DNA from: DAOULT01 sp964646625
Lineage (GTDB): Bacteria > Chloroflexota > Anaerolineae > CAZYHC01
Length of the DNA: 64,000 nt
Reading direction: 5' to 3'
Assembly: GCA_964646625.1 (NCBI GenBank)
Contig: CAZYHC010000010.1
Span: 56,004 to 120,003 of the forward strand
Shown: one piece after another, positions 1 to 8,097 of the stretch
Numbering within the stretch: the first letter of the stretch is position 1
How the letters are laid out: each line of letters starts with the position of its first letter
Made by a program: the position numbers and the translations under genes
The notes under the pieces: generated by a model
The model's database searches: none
The model's input: only the letters and a program-made list of their open reading frames with translations
Told to the model about the DNA's origin: nothing

Positions 1-2
1 AG

Positions 3-668
3 CGGCACGTCGTTGACTTTCTGGGACTGATCCAGCCGGAAGTGGCCCGCGCCCTGAGCTACCGTAATCTCTATTGGGCCATTCCGCACTACCGGCCCGA
101 CTACATCGTACTGGTGGGAGTCAACCCGCTCTACTCCTACTATCTGGCAGACGACCAGTGGTTTCGGCGGGTTTACGCTCCGGTGCAGACTTTCGCCGAC
201 GAGCGTTTTTGGGCCGGACCAGTCACGATCTACCGGCGGCAGGACGCGGCCCGCCCCATGCAGGAACGCAGCCTGAAAGCCAACTTCGGCGGGCAGGCGC
301 AACTGGTGGGGTATCGCTTCGACCGCGAGGAAGTTCGGCCCGGCGAGACGTTGTGTTTGAGCCTTTTGTGGAGGTCGCTGGCCGCTTTCGACCGGGAATA
401 TTCCGGCTTCCTGCACCTGGTAGACAGGCAGGGGCAAATCGTGCAGGGCGAAGACGAGATCTACGCCACCCCACTCTGGCCGCCGGGAGAGGTGGTGGAA
501 TACTATCACAACCTGGTCATCCCCGAAAAGCTGGCCGCCGGGCGCTACGACCTGGCAGTGGGGCTCTACCTGCCCGGCGAAGGGCCAGAAAGCGCCGGTC
601 AGAGGCTCACCGTAACGGAAAGCGGTCAGGACGCGGTCATTGTAGGCTCCATCCAGGTGGTGCGCTGA
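3..668 (+). CDS. C-terminal part of a membrane/surface protein with a beta-sandwich domain (truncated by window edge)
   Basis: The frame is open to the left edge, so this is only the last ~221 residues of a longer protein; the GTG at 42 is unlikely to be the real start. The visible first third resembles the soluble tail of a glycosyltransferase-39-like or other polytopic membrane protein (inference). The last ~130 residues form a beta-sandwich-like domain with an RPGETLCLSLLWRSL motif, a conserved FLHLVD strand and a terminal GRYDLAVGLYLP strand. The same pattern recurs at the end of the SGNH-hydrolase protein at 34737-37169 (AAGDTLHLKLYWRAL, then FTHLIGED, then GQYRLKAGMYDP), so this is a shared module of the organism's surface proteins. 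Its function is unknown. Confidence 0.6.
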   Translation, partial: RHVVDFLGLIQPEVARALSYRNLYWAIPHYRPDYIVLVGVNPLYSYYLADDQWFRRVYAPVQTFADERFWAGPVTIYRRQDAARPMQERSLKANFGGQAQLVGYRFDREEVRPGETLCLSLLWRSLAAFDREYSGFLHLVDRQGQIVQGEDEIYATPLWPPGEVVEYYHNLVIPEKLAAGRYDLAVGLYLPGEGPESAGQRLTVTESGQDAVIVGSIQVVR

Positions 669-706
669 AGGCCAGGTGGCTGGGTGGAAAGGAAGTGGTG
701 AAAGCG

Positions 707-2185
707 ATGCAACTCGACGAGCAGAGGATAGAAACTATCGTCGCTCAGGTGATGGAACAGATCAGGCGGGATAGAGGAGAGCCGCCGAAAAGGGATGAGA
801 AGCCACAACCGACGCCCGTTTACATTTCTCCCGCTTCCCCTGAACCCCTTGCGGCCGGACAGGATGGAGTCTTTCCCGATATCGACTCGGCCATCAACGC
901 CGCGACCACGGCCCAAAAACAACTGGAAGCTCTGCCCCTGGAGCGACGTGAGGCTCTGATTGCCAGTATGCGTCGGGCCGCCCGCGAGAACGCCCAGACG
1001 CTGGCCTACGAAGCCTGGCAGGAAACAGGCATGGGCCGCTACGAAGATAAGATCGAGAAAAACCTGCTGGTGGCTAACAAAACACCCGGCACCGAAGACC
1101 TGAAACCCATCGCCTTCACCGGCGACCGGGGCCTGACCCTGGTGGAGCACGCCCCCTACGGGGTCATCGGAGCGATCACCCCCAGCACCAACCCGACCTC
1201 GACCATCATCAACAATGCCATCGGGATCATCGCTGCCGGAAACGCGGTGGTCTTTAACGCCCATCCGGGCGCCAAGCAGTGCTCGGTGCATACGGTGCAA
1301 ATCCTGAACCAGGCCATCACCCGCGCCGGAGGGCCGCCCAATGCCATTACCCTCATCCCGGAGCCGACCATCGAGAGCGCCCAGTACATCATGAAACATC
1401 CCGGCATTAACCTGCTCCTGGTCACAGGCGGGCCGGCCGTGGTCAAGGTGGCGATGGCCAGCGGCAAAAAGGCCATCTGCGCCGGACCAGGCAACCCCCC
1501 GGCCGTGGTGGACGAGACGGCCGACATTGAGCAGGCGGCGCGGGATATCGTCAAGGGCGCGTCCTTCGACAACAACCTGGTCTGCATCCTGGAGAAAGAG
1601 GTCCTGGTCGTCGAGTCGGTGGCCGAGCGGCTTAAGGCCGCCATCCTGGCCTGCGGGGCGGTGGAACTGACCGCCAGCCAGATCAACCGTCTGCTGAAAG
1701 TCATCCTGGCCGAAGATCACGGGCCGGGTAAGCACGGGGTGATAAACAAAGAATACGTGGGCAAAAACGCGAGCTTCATCTTGAAGCAGCTCGGCCTCAG
1801 CGTGGACGACGACGTGCGCCTGGCCCTCGCCGAGGTGGATAGAACCCATCAACTGGTGTGGACCGAGCAGTTGATGCCCATCCTGCCCCTGGTGCGGGTC
1901 AGGAGCGCCGACGAAGCCATCGATCTGGCTAAGGAAGTAGAGCACGGCTTCGGCCACACGGCGGTGATGCATTCCAAACACCTGGATCACCTGAGCCGCA
2001 TGGCCCGTGAGATAAATACCAGTATCTTTGTCAAAAACGGACCTTCGCTGGCCGGACTGGGGGTGGGCGGAGAAGGGTATACCTCGATGTCCATCGCCAG
2101 CCCGACCGGCGAGGGGCTGACTTCGGCCAAAGATTTTGCCAGGGTGAGACGATGTACGCTGGTGGATTCGTTCAGGATCGTGTAA
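707..2185 (+). CDS. pduP: CoA-acylating aldehyde dehydrogenase, PduP/EutE type
   Basis: Converts an aldehyde (acetaldehyde or propionaldehyde in characterised relatives) plus CoA and NAD+ to acyl-CoA. The ~492-residue length fits PduP/EutE. The nucleophile is Cys293 in the motif FDNNLVCILEKE, and the glycine-rich ITPSTNPTSTIINN stretch is the cofactor region. Residues 1-18 (MQLDEQRIETIVAQVMEQ) form an amphipathic helix followed by a Pro/Gln-rich linker, as in PduP, where it targets the enzyme into a bacterial microcompartment. I chose the ATG at 707, about 11 nt after GGAAAGGAAG; an in-frame GTG at 698 is possible. The open frame runs upstream to 74, but that part is antisense-like noise over the previous gene. 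No shell-protein gene is visible in the window. Confidence 0.88.
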   Translation: MQLDEQRIETIVAQVMEQIRRDRGEPPKRDEKPQPTPVYISPASPEPLAAGQDGVFPDIDSAINAATTAQKQLEALPLERREALIASMRRAARENAQTLAYEAWQETGMGRYEDKIEKNLLVANKTPGTEDLKPIAFTGDRGLTLVEHAPYGVIGAITPSTNPTSTIINNAIGIIAAGNAVVFNAHPGAKQCSVHTVQILNQAITRAGGPPNAITLIPEPTIESAQYIMKHPGINLLLVTGGPAVVKVAMASGKKAICAGPGNPPAVVDETADIEQAARDIVKGASFDNNLVCILEKEVLVVESVAERLKAAILACGAVELTASQINRLLKVILAEDHGPGKHGVINKEYVGKNASFILKQLGLSVDDDVRLALAEVDRTHQLVWTEQLMPILPLVRVRSADEAIDLAKEVEHGFGHTAVMHSKHLDHLSRMAREINTSIFVKNGPSLAGLGVGGEGYTSMSIASPTGEGLTSAKDFARVRRCTLVDSFRIV

Positions 2186-2197
2186 GGAGATAATCTA

Positions 2198-2587
2198 ATG
2201 GCTGTGGAGAAGATTTCGCCCAGGGTAAAAAGGGTGGCAAACCTCATCAGACGTCTAAGCCCGGAGGAGCGGGCACAGTTGGCCCACCTGATGTCGGATT
2301 TGGAGGCAAAGGAACCCAAAAAGGCCGTAGATGATTTCCACCGTAAGATGCTGGTGGTGAGCGGCACGGCTGCTCCCTCGCTGGACGAGCCTTTTATCGG
2401 GGGGCTGACCTACCGGGAATATTGCGCCCTCTCTGAAGCCGAAGAAAAGGCCCTTTGGGATCGGCTTTTTGCGGACGAGGAAATGGAAATAGATGACTTC
2501 GAGGAAGTCGAGGTTCAGCCCGCCATAACTGCCACGGAGAGATGCGAGAAGGGACAACAAACCTGGAGTTTCAAGAGGACGGCCTGA
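2198..2587 (+). CDS. Small acidic hypothetical protein with chimeric C-terminus
   Basis: No family recognised. AAGGAGAT lies just upstream of the ATG, 12 bp after the aldehyde dehydrogenase stop. The N-terminal half is helical and charged (SPRVKRVANLIRRLSPEERAQLAHLM) and resembles the N-terminus of small antitoxin-like or regulatory proteins. The last ~20 residues are an out-of-frame reading of a duplicated YgiT antitoxin segment (2522-2597), so the natural C-terminus has probably been replaced. The gene overlaps the methyltransferase start by 46 bp. Whether the product is stable or functional cannot be judged from the sequence. Confidence 0.5.
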   Translation: MAVEKISPRVKRVANLIRRLSPEERAQLAHLMSDLEAKEPKKAVDDFHRKMLVVSGTAAPSLDEPFIGGLTYREYCALSEAEEKALWDRLFADEEMEIDDFEEVEVQPAITATERCEKGQQTWSFKRTA

Positions 2588-2597
2588 CCATTACAGT
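2522..2597 (+). repeat. Duplicated 76-bp head of YgiT antitoxin gene, copy A
   Basis: Aligns without gaps to 4067-4142 with 7 mismatches in 76 positions (hand count, about 91 % identity). In copy B it encodes the Cys-x2-Cys zinc finger and following strand of the YgiT-type antitoxin. Here it forms the first ~18 codons of the methyltransferase ORF, with the matching frame extending upstream without a start codon. Confidence 0.9.
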
Positions 2598-3639
2598 TTT
2601 CCCAGACCTGACGGCCGCGTTTCCTTCCACCCGCTACCAGGGCAGCAAAGCGAAACTGGTCGATTGGATCTGGGAACAGATCGCAGACTTGGATTTCACG
2701 ACCTGCTTAGATGCCTTTGGCGGTACCGGGGCGGTCGCCTACCGCTTGAAGCAGGCCGGTAAGCAGGTTACATATAATGATTTGCTCCGCTTCAACTATT
2801 ACATTGGGCTGGCCCTGATCGAGAACGACCAGGTACAACTCAGCCCGGAGGAGGTGGATTGGCTTCTTCGGAGGCATCCAGAGGTCGCTTATCCGCGTTT
2901 TGTCCAGGACAATTTCCCTGACATCTACTTCACCGCCGAGGAGAACGCCTGGATCGACCAGACGATCACCAACATTCGACACGTCGCCGACCCGTACAAG
3001 TTAGCTCTGGCCTTCTTCGCTCTGTGCCAGGCCTGCATCATCAAGCGGCCCTACAACCTGTTCCATCGAAAGAATCTCTACATCCGCCTGGCAGAAGTGG
3101 AGCGCTCGTTTGGAAACAAGGCCACCTGGGATAGACCCTTCGAGGAGTGGTTTCGCATCTTCGTCCTGGAAGCGAATCGAGCGGTCTTCGACAACGGTCA
3201 GCCGAATCGCGCCCTGAATTTCGATGCTCTCGACGTGCCCGGCCAGTACGACCTGGTGTACATAGACCCTCCTTACATCTCCAGGCAGGGCGCAGCCGTT
3301 GATTACCTGGCCTTCTATCACTTCCTGGAAGGCCTGACGATGTACGATGAGTGGGGCCAGCACATAGATCGCAAATCCAGGCATCGTCGTTTGAAGCCGC
3401 AGCCCAGCGAGTGGACAGATAAGAAACGCATTCAGGCCGCTTTTGACCGGCTGTTTCGCCGATATCGGGAGAGTATGCTGGTCGTCTCTTATCGCAGCGA
3501 TGGCATACCTTCTGAGTCAGCGCTGGTGTCTCTGCTCCAGCGGTACAAGCGACACGTGCGCGTCGAGCATTTTGGCCGGTACAAATACGTCCTGTCTACC
3601 AATGCTGAGTCTAAAGAAATCCTCTTAATCGGCACATAG
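2542..3639 (+). CDS. D12-class adenine-N6 DNA methyltransferase (Dam-like), orphan
   Basis: Methylates adenine in DNA with S-adenosylmethionine. Motif X-like RYQGSKAKLVDWI lies near residue 31, the SAM-binding DAFGGTGAVAYRL with Phe59, and catalytic IDPPYIS with Asp242. The ~365 residues suit the D12 family. No restriction endonuclease is adjacent, so it is an orphan or a decayed system. The first ~18 residues (MREGTTNLEFQEDGLTITV) are not methyltransferase sequence; they duplicate residues 11-28 of the nearby YgiT-type antitoxin. Recombination has therefore supplied a new start, with a weak GGAG only 2 nt before the ATG. It is 17 bp upstream of the DUF4258 toxin-like gene. Confidence 0.82.
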   Translation: MREGTTNLEFQEDGLTITVFPDLTAAFPSTRYQGSKAKLVDWIWEQIADLDFTTCLDAFGGTGAVAYRLKQAGKQVTYNDLLRFNYYIGLALIENDQVQLSPEEVDWLLRRHPEVAYPRFVQDNFPDIYFTAEENAWIDQTITNIRHVADPYKLALAFFALCQACIIKRPYNLFHRKNLYIRLAEVERSFGNKATWDRPFEEWFRIFVLEANRAVFDNGQPNRALNFDALDVPGQYDLVYIDPPYISRQGAAVDYLAFYHFLEGLTMYDEWGQHIDRKSRHRRLKPQPSEWTDKKRIQAAFDRLFRRYRESMLVVSYRSDGIPSESALVSLLQRYKRHVRVEHFGRYKYVLSTNAESKEILLIGT

Positions 3640-3655
3640 CCCTACAGAGCCTTTT

Positions 3656-4051
3656 ATGGTCGAGATGAGAGCACCGAAGACAATGATCTCGAATAATGAA
3701 ATCAAAAGACCGGATATTGATGATGTGGAAATCATCCGTGAGAAGGCCAGGCGGAGTGAGCTTTCTTTCACAGGGCACGCCATTGTTGAAGGTCGAAAGG
3801 AGGGCATCACCCCTCAAGAGGTAAAGTCGGTGCTGACCAAAGGCAAAATCATCGAAAAGTACCCAGAGCGTTATCGCTGCTTGGTTTATGGAGTCAGCTC
3901 AGATAACATTCCCGTCCACATTTTATGTGAGTACTACGACTATCTCATAGACGAAAAGGAAGACATCGTTGTTGTGACCGTCTATGTTCCCAGCAATAGA
4001 GAGTGGATAGCAGGACAGGTCAGGAGAAAATGGAGTAGAAAAAAGAGGTGA
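3656..4051 (+). CDS. DUF4258 protein, probable toxin of a toxin-antitoxin pair
   Basis: Contains the DUF4258 pattern: LSFTGHAIVEGRKEGIT near residues 36-52, then a KIIEKYPE strand, LVYG, and a terminal VVTVYVP strand. The family is related to RelE/MqsR-like toxins and usually pairs with a YgiT-type zinc-finger protein, exactly as here: the stop overlaps the beginning of the antitoxin region. The ATG at 3656 has no clear ribosome-binding site. An ATG nine bases downstream is equally possible, and the conserved domain begins only near residue 30, so the start is uncertain. Confidence 0.75.
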   Translation: MVEMRAPKTMISNNEIKRPDIDDVEIIREKARRSELSFTGHAIVEGRKEGITPQEVKSVLTKGKIIEKYPERYRCLVYGVSSDNIPVHILCEYYDYLIDEKEDIVVVTVYVPSNREWIAGQVRRKWSRKKR

Positions 4052-4056
4052 GAACT

Positions 4057-4314
4057 ATGCCCAGATGCCATAACTGCCACGGGGAGATGCGGGAAGGGAC
4101 AACTAGCCTGGAGTTTCACGAGGACGGCCTGACCATCACGGTGAGTAATATACCGGCCCTAGTTTGCCCTGTTTGCGGCGAGAGCAGAATCCGGGGACCG
4201 GTGGCCGAGTATGTCAGCAATCTGGTAGACCACATCCTGGAACTCGAAAGGGCAAAGGATAAAACCGGCTTAAAGCATGTGCATGTAAGGGAAATTGCGT
4301 TGGAGGTGGCTTGA
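4057..4314 (+). CDS. YgiT-type zinc-finger antitoxin (MqsA N-terminal-like)
   Basis: About 85 residues. A CHNCHGEM zinc knuckle at the N-terminus and CPVCGES about 40 residues later form the four-Cys YgiT zinc site. The ATG at 4057 follows AGAGGTG by 6 nt and overlaps nothing, so I prefer it to the GTG at 4048 that overlaps the toxin stop. Partner of the DUF4258 gene upstream. In this family the short form lacks the helix-turn-helix of full MqsA, so DNA binding for autoregulation is not evident. Its first third is duplicated at 2522-2597. Confidence 0.82.
   Translation: MPRCHNCHGEMREGTTSLEFHEDGLTITVSNIPALVCPVCGESRIRGPVAEYVSNLVDHILELERAKDKTGLKHVHVREIALEVA
4067..4142 (+). repeat. 76-bp head of YgiT antitoxin gene, copy B (intact parent)
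   Basis: Parent copy of the segment also present at 2522-2597. This copy lies in frame within a complete zinc-finger antitoxin, so it is the likely donor. Confidence 0.9.
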
Positions 4315-4389
4315 AAGAGGTTGTTCCTGCTCTTGATGAGGTATTGGCCGAAATCTTTACCGATAACGGCTGGGTGTGAGGTAGTCAAA

Positions 4390-6075
4390 ATGCAGGTCTT
4401 ACGAAAAATCTGGGGCACAATGTCCATGTTAGGGACGGCGATATGGCTCCTGTCGCTGGTGATACTGCCGCTGCTCTTGTGGCGGTCCGCCGCCGAGGTT
4501 CAGGCTTTCGCCTTCGGCAACTTCGAGTGGCGGGCCCAATACGGCATCCCGCCCACTCCGCCGCCGCCCGTCGTCCGCCTCTTCATGGCCGAGCCAGATA
4601 CCATCCGCCCCGGCCAGTCAAGCACCCTGCGCTGGCGGCTGTCGGGGGCCGATAGCGCCTCGCTATTTGATCCTCACTCTGGCCCAGAAGGGACGTGGAC
4701 GAAAGTTGGCCCTTCTGGGGAGCTACAAGTCTCGCCTCCCGTCACCACAGACTACATCCTGGACGCTAAAAACTCTTCCGGCACAACGCGGGAGGTGGTC
4801 ACGGTCAAAGTGCTCCTGCCGCCTACCATCGATTATTTCAGAGCGGACCGCACCGTCGTCAACCAGGGCCAGACGGTCGTCCTGAGCTGGCAGGTGGAAA
4901 AGTACGACACCCTCCTCCTGAACGGACAGGATGTCAGCGGCCGGAGCGAGCTGCCGGTCTTGCCCCAGGAGACCACCAACTACACCCTGCTGGCCAGGAG
5001 CGCCGGTGGCGATGAGACCCGAACCCTCACCATCATAGTTAATATTCCACCCACCATCCACTCTTTTACGGCCGACTCCGACACCATCATCCTGGATGAA
5101 TCGACCACCTTACGCTGGAAGGTGGAAAGGGCGGCGACCATCACCCTGGATGGCGAGGACGTTACCGGACAGAGCACGAAAACAGTATCGCCCAAAAAGA
5201 CCCACCAGTACGTTCTGGTGGCTAAAAACGACGTGGGAGAAAGGCAGCAAACTCTGAGCGTGGCGGTAAATCCTAAACCGCCCATCATCCGCGAATTCAA
5301 GCCCAACCGAGATACCATCAACCAGGGGGACTCGGTTATCCTGAATTGGGAGGTAGAGAACGCCGAAGGTGGAGTTTTTTTGGATGGCGAGGACGTTAGT
5401 AACCATTATATGAGAAAGGTCACTCCTACAGAGGATCGCACTTACACATTGGTAGCCAGAAACGCCATCGGGCAAGAGGCCCGTAAAACGACTACCATCA
5501 TAGTGAACCCCGCTGAGGCCCAGCCTCCCCCTGAAGAAGTGGGCGGCACCGCTACGTTAGTCGTGGTTTCCCACTCCTTGGAGGAGGAGACGCTCAAGGT
5601 GCGGATCAGGAACACTGGCACACAAAACGCCTCCAGAGTGACTGTATCCCTCTTCGGCGACGAAATCGTCTCGCAAGAGGTGGTCATCGGCGATCTGGAA
5701 AGCGGGGCAATGCGAGAAATCGCCCTGCCCATAAAGACCACAGACTCCAGCGTGACGAAGATTACGGTCAAGCTCGATGTACGAGCCGAGGGCGCCCAGC
5801 CCAGTTTCCGCCTGATCGATCTGACCATTGAGCCCGGCCAGGCCACAGAAATGCCAGTGGAAACGATCCCGCCTCTGGAAGTCGCGATCCTGTATATCAG
5901 TATTGCGGCCGTCATCATCTCCACCTTCGGCCTGTTGCTCCTGTTCGTTTTTGGCTTCAGGAAACCCGCGGTGACGGAGGAGGGAGAGGAAATAGCGGAA
6001 GGAGAAGAGGAGGAGATAGGCGAAGAAGAAGAGAAAACCCAGAAAGCTCATCATCCCGACGAAGACGGGAAATAA
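4390..6075 (+). CDS. Membrane-anchored protein with four Ig-like repeats and acidic C-tail
   Basis: Start ATG at 4390 is preceded by GAGGT at 7 nt. A signal anchor occupies residues ~10-30. Four ~85-residue beta-sandwich repeats follow, each beginning with a strand such as IDYFRADRTVVNQGQTVVLSW or IREFKPNRDTINQGDSVILNW and ending with a TYTLVARNAIG-like strand. A further CARDB-like domain (LKVRIRNTGTQNASRV) precedes a second transmembrane segment near residues 505-527 and a very Glu-rich cytoplasmic tail. It looks like an extracytoplasmic adhesion or scaffold protein anchored at both ends; the ligand is unknown. Confidence 0.7.
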   Translation: MQVLRKIWGTMSMLGTAIWLLSLVILPLLLWRSAAEVQAFAFGNFEWRAQYGIPPTPPPPVVRLFMAEPDTIRPGQSSTLRWRLSGADSASLFDPHSGPEGTWTKVGPSGELQVSPPVTTDYILDAKNSSGTTREVVTVKVLLPPTIDYFRADRTVVNQGQTVVLSWQVEKYDTLLLNGQDVSGRSELPVLPQETTNYTLLARSAGGDETRTLTIIVNIPPTIHSFTADSDTIILDESTTLRWKVERAATITLDGEDVTGQSTKTVSPKKTHQYVLVAKNDVGERQQTLSVAVNPKPPIIREFKPNRDTINQGDSVILNWEVENAEGGVFLDGEDVSNHYMRKVTPTEDRTYTLVARNAIGQEARKTTTIIVNPAEAQPPPEEVGGTATLVVVSHSLEEETLKVRIRNTGTQNASRVTVSLFGDEIVSQEVVIGDLESGAMREIALPIKTTDSSVTKITVKLDVRAEGAQPSFRLIDLTIEPGQATEMPVETIPPLEVAILYISIAAVIISTFGLLLLFVFGFRKPAVTEEGEEIAEGEEEEIGEEEEKTQKAHHPDEDGK

Positions 6076-6100
6076 ATTGCTCTATTTATAGGGAACACCG

Positions 6101-7459
6101 ATGACCGATAAAATCGTTGAGGCCGTCAAAGAGGCCGGAGTGGTGGGAGCCGGAGGGGCCGGTTTTCCCACCCACGTCAAGATCGCCGCCGAGGTGGAAT
6201 GTGTCATTGCCAACGGAACGGAGTGTGATCCGCTGCTCAGATGCGACCAGCATCTAATGGCCACCCACGCTATGGAGATCGTGCAGGGCCTACGGCTGGT
6301 GATGCAAACCAGCAAGGCCAAACGAGGAATGATCGCTCTCAAGGAAGAGTATGCCGAAGCCGTGGCCGCCCTGGAGCGGGCCATACGTAAATACAAGAAC
6401 ATCTCCCTACACCTGATGGGCAGTTTCTATCCCGCAGGAGACGAGTTCGTTCTGGTTCATGAGATTTTGGGGCGTCTGGTGCCCGAGACAGGGTTGCCCT
6501 TGCAGGTGGGAGCCATCGTCCAGAACGTGGGCACGCTGTTCAACATCGCCCTGGCCCAGCAGGGGATACCGGTCACCCATCGTCACGTGACTGTCACCGG
6601 GGCGGTAAAGAAGCCGGTCACCTTACGGGTGCCCATCGGCACGTCCGTATCCGAGGCCATTGCTTGGGCCGGGGGGATAGCACTGCCCCGCTGGCAGCCC
6701 TCAATCAGTGAGGAAGATTTCGCCGTAGTAGCCGGCGGCCCGATGATGGGCAAGCTTGTCGATGACCCTGCTGCCCCCGTCACCAAGACCACCACCGGCC
6801 TCATAGTGCTACCCAAAAATAACGTGGTGGTGCGCTATCTTTCCCGTCCTTTGGGCTCCTGGGTACGGCGGGGACGTTCCACCTGCGATCAATGCCTGGA
6901 TTGCACGCTCCTGTGTCCCCGTTATCTGTTGGGACATAACCTGCGTCCCCACGAGATCATGCGTTCCATCAATTACGGGCTGAGTTGGCCCACCGAGATA
7001 GTCACCGCCGCCGTTCTCTGCTGCGAATGTCGGTTATGCGAGGCTTACGCCTGTCCTCTGGAACTGTCGCCTATGGCTGCTTACGTAGAGATCAAGCGTC
7101 AGTTAGCGGCCCAGGGCTGGGTAAACGACCGCCACAAGAGAACGGAGCTGACGGTGCATCCCATGCGCCAGTATCGTCAGGTGCCTACCCACCGTCTCGT
7201 CGCTCGGCTGGGCCTGACTCCATATGAAAGTTACTCCTGTCCTCTGGATGAGCGAGACCATGAGCCACAGCGAGTCACTATCCCTCTCCGCCAACACATT
7301 GGGGCCTGGGCGCAGGCCGTCGTCAAAGCAGGTGATACAGTGGCAAGAGGAGACTTGATCGCTCGCATCCCAGAGGGCAAGTTGGGAGCTAACGTCCACG
7401 CTTCCATCCCCGGTAAAGTGGAAGCGGTGACAGAAGAGTACATTGTAATCACGGCCTAA
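6101..7459 (+). CDS. pduS: PduS/RnfC-like flavo-iron-sulfur electron-transfer protein
   Basis: The N-terminus has the glycine-rich AGVVGAGGAGFPTHVK motif of RnfC/PduS NADH/FMN-binding domains. An SLBB-type domain follows around residues 165-240. Two [4Fe-4S] sites follow: C262-x2-C265-x2-C268-x3-C272 and C307-x2-C310-x2-C313-x4-C318, the second spacing being slightly unusual. PduS reduces cob(III)alamin for diol dehydratase in microcompartments, and RnfC is the NADH-oxidising subunit of the Rnf complex. The 452-residue length, SLBB order and absence of other rnf genes favour PduS. The PduP-like gene 4 kb upstream agrees. The ATG at 6101 is 25 bp after the previous stop. Confidence 0.8.
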   Translation: MTDKIVEAVKEAGVVGAGGAGFPTHVKIAAEVECVIANGTECDPLLRCDQHLMATHAMEIVQGLRLVMQTSKAKRGMIALKEEYAEAVAALERAIRKYKNISLHLMGSFYPAGDEFVLVHEILGRLVPETGLPLQVGAIVQNVGTLFNIALAQQGIPVTHRHVTVTGAVKKPVTLRVPIGTSVSEAIAWAGGIALPRWQPSISEEDFAVVAGGPMMGKLVDDPAAPVTKTTTGLIVLPKNNVVVRYLSRPLGSWVRRGRSTCDQCLDCTLLCPRYLLGHNLRPHEIMRSINYGLSWPTEIVTAAVLCCECRLCEAYACPLELSPMAAYVEIKRQLAAQGWVNDRHKRTELTVHPMRQYRQVPTHRLVARLGLTPYESYSCPLDERDHEPQRVTIPLRQHIGAWAQAVVKAGDTVARGDLIARIPEGKLGANVHASIPGKVEAVTEEYIVITA

Positions 7460-7547
7460 TAGTTGTAGCCTGATTCTGGCCCCGGGTCTATCACCAGCCA
7501 GGATTGGCCCTGCACTATCAGTACGAAGTCTTTGGAGGGAAAAGGAA

Positions 7548-8063
7548 ATGGAGCTACTGAAAAGCTATCTGACGGCAGATTTTTTCACCCACAGCTACCG
7601 TATATCGGGGCAGGTGGATACGGGACACAAACGTCTGTCCGAAATGCTTAACGATGGGCTTACATCTTATCTGGAACTGCGTAAGGCTTTCGTCTCCCGC
7701 ATCACCCGGCCCGGCGAGATTATAGCCACCCACACGGTCTCCGCTCTGCGCAAGGATGGCATTCTCTTCGCCGTTCTGGCCGCGCCAGAACAGAGCGTAA
7801 CGAACCGTGCCGCTTACAGCTTTGTCTCCAAACGGCGTTATAAGGTGTTTCTGACTGTGCCCTCCTTCGAGATAGAGGGACATCTGGAGATGAGCGGTAA
7901 GCTGGACCTGAAAACGGCGCTGGTGATGAAGGGCGCTTTCCTGCCTCTCAGCGAGGGGGAAGCCCGGTTATCTTCCCTGGCCGAGATCGCCTTTAGCGGT
8001 GAAGAAATTCTGGTCAATCAAGCCTGGATCGAGTTATTTGGTATAACCGAGGCGGCTTCCTGA
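7548..8063 (+). CDS. Unrecognised 171-residue protein
   Basis: No family recognised. The start ATG follows GGAGGGAAAAGG. It has no signal peptide, membrane span or metal motif. Predicted content is mixed alpha/beta with several beta strands (KVFLTVPSFEIEGHLEM). Gene order, a strong ribosome-binding site, coding-like composition and the 34-bp gap to the CpaE-like gene support it as real. Confidence 0.55.
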   Translation: MELLKSYLTADFFTHSYRISGQVDTGHKRLSEMLNDGLTSYLELRKAFVSRITRPGEIIATHTVSALRKDGILFAVLAAPEQSVTNRAAYSFVSKRRYKVFLTVPSFEIEGHLEMSGKLDLKTALVMKGAFLPLSEGEARLSSLAEIAFSGEEILVNQAWIELFGITEAAS

Positions 8064-8097
8064 AAGCAAGACCCAAACGAAAGAGACGAGGATAGGA

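Noticed and set aside
74..706. N-terminal 211-residue extension of the aldehyde dehydrogenase frame
   Set aside because: It overlaps a coding frame with clear beta-sandwich motifs, has Arg/Gly-rich low-quality composition and no ribosome-binding site; the real start is at 707.
626..1990. 454-residue minus-strand ORF
   Set aside because: Antisense shadow of the aldehyde dehydrogenase, His/Asp/Gly-rich as expected for GC-rich shadow frames.
4311..4379. 22-codon ORF (TTG start) overlapping the YgiT stop
   Set aside because: Looks like the tail of some lost gene (ALDEVLAEIFTDNGW) but is too short to support; it may be a decayed fragment.
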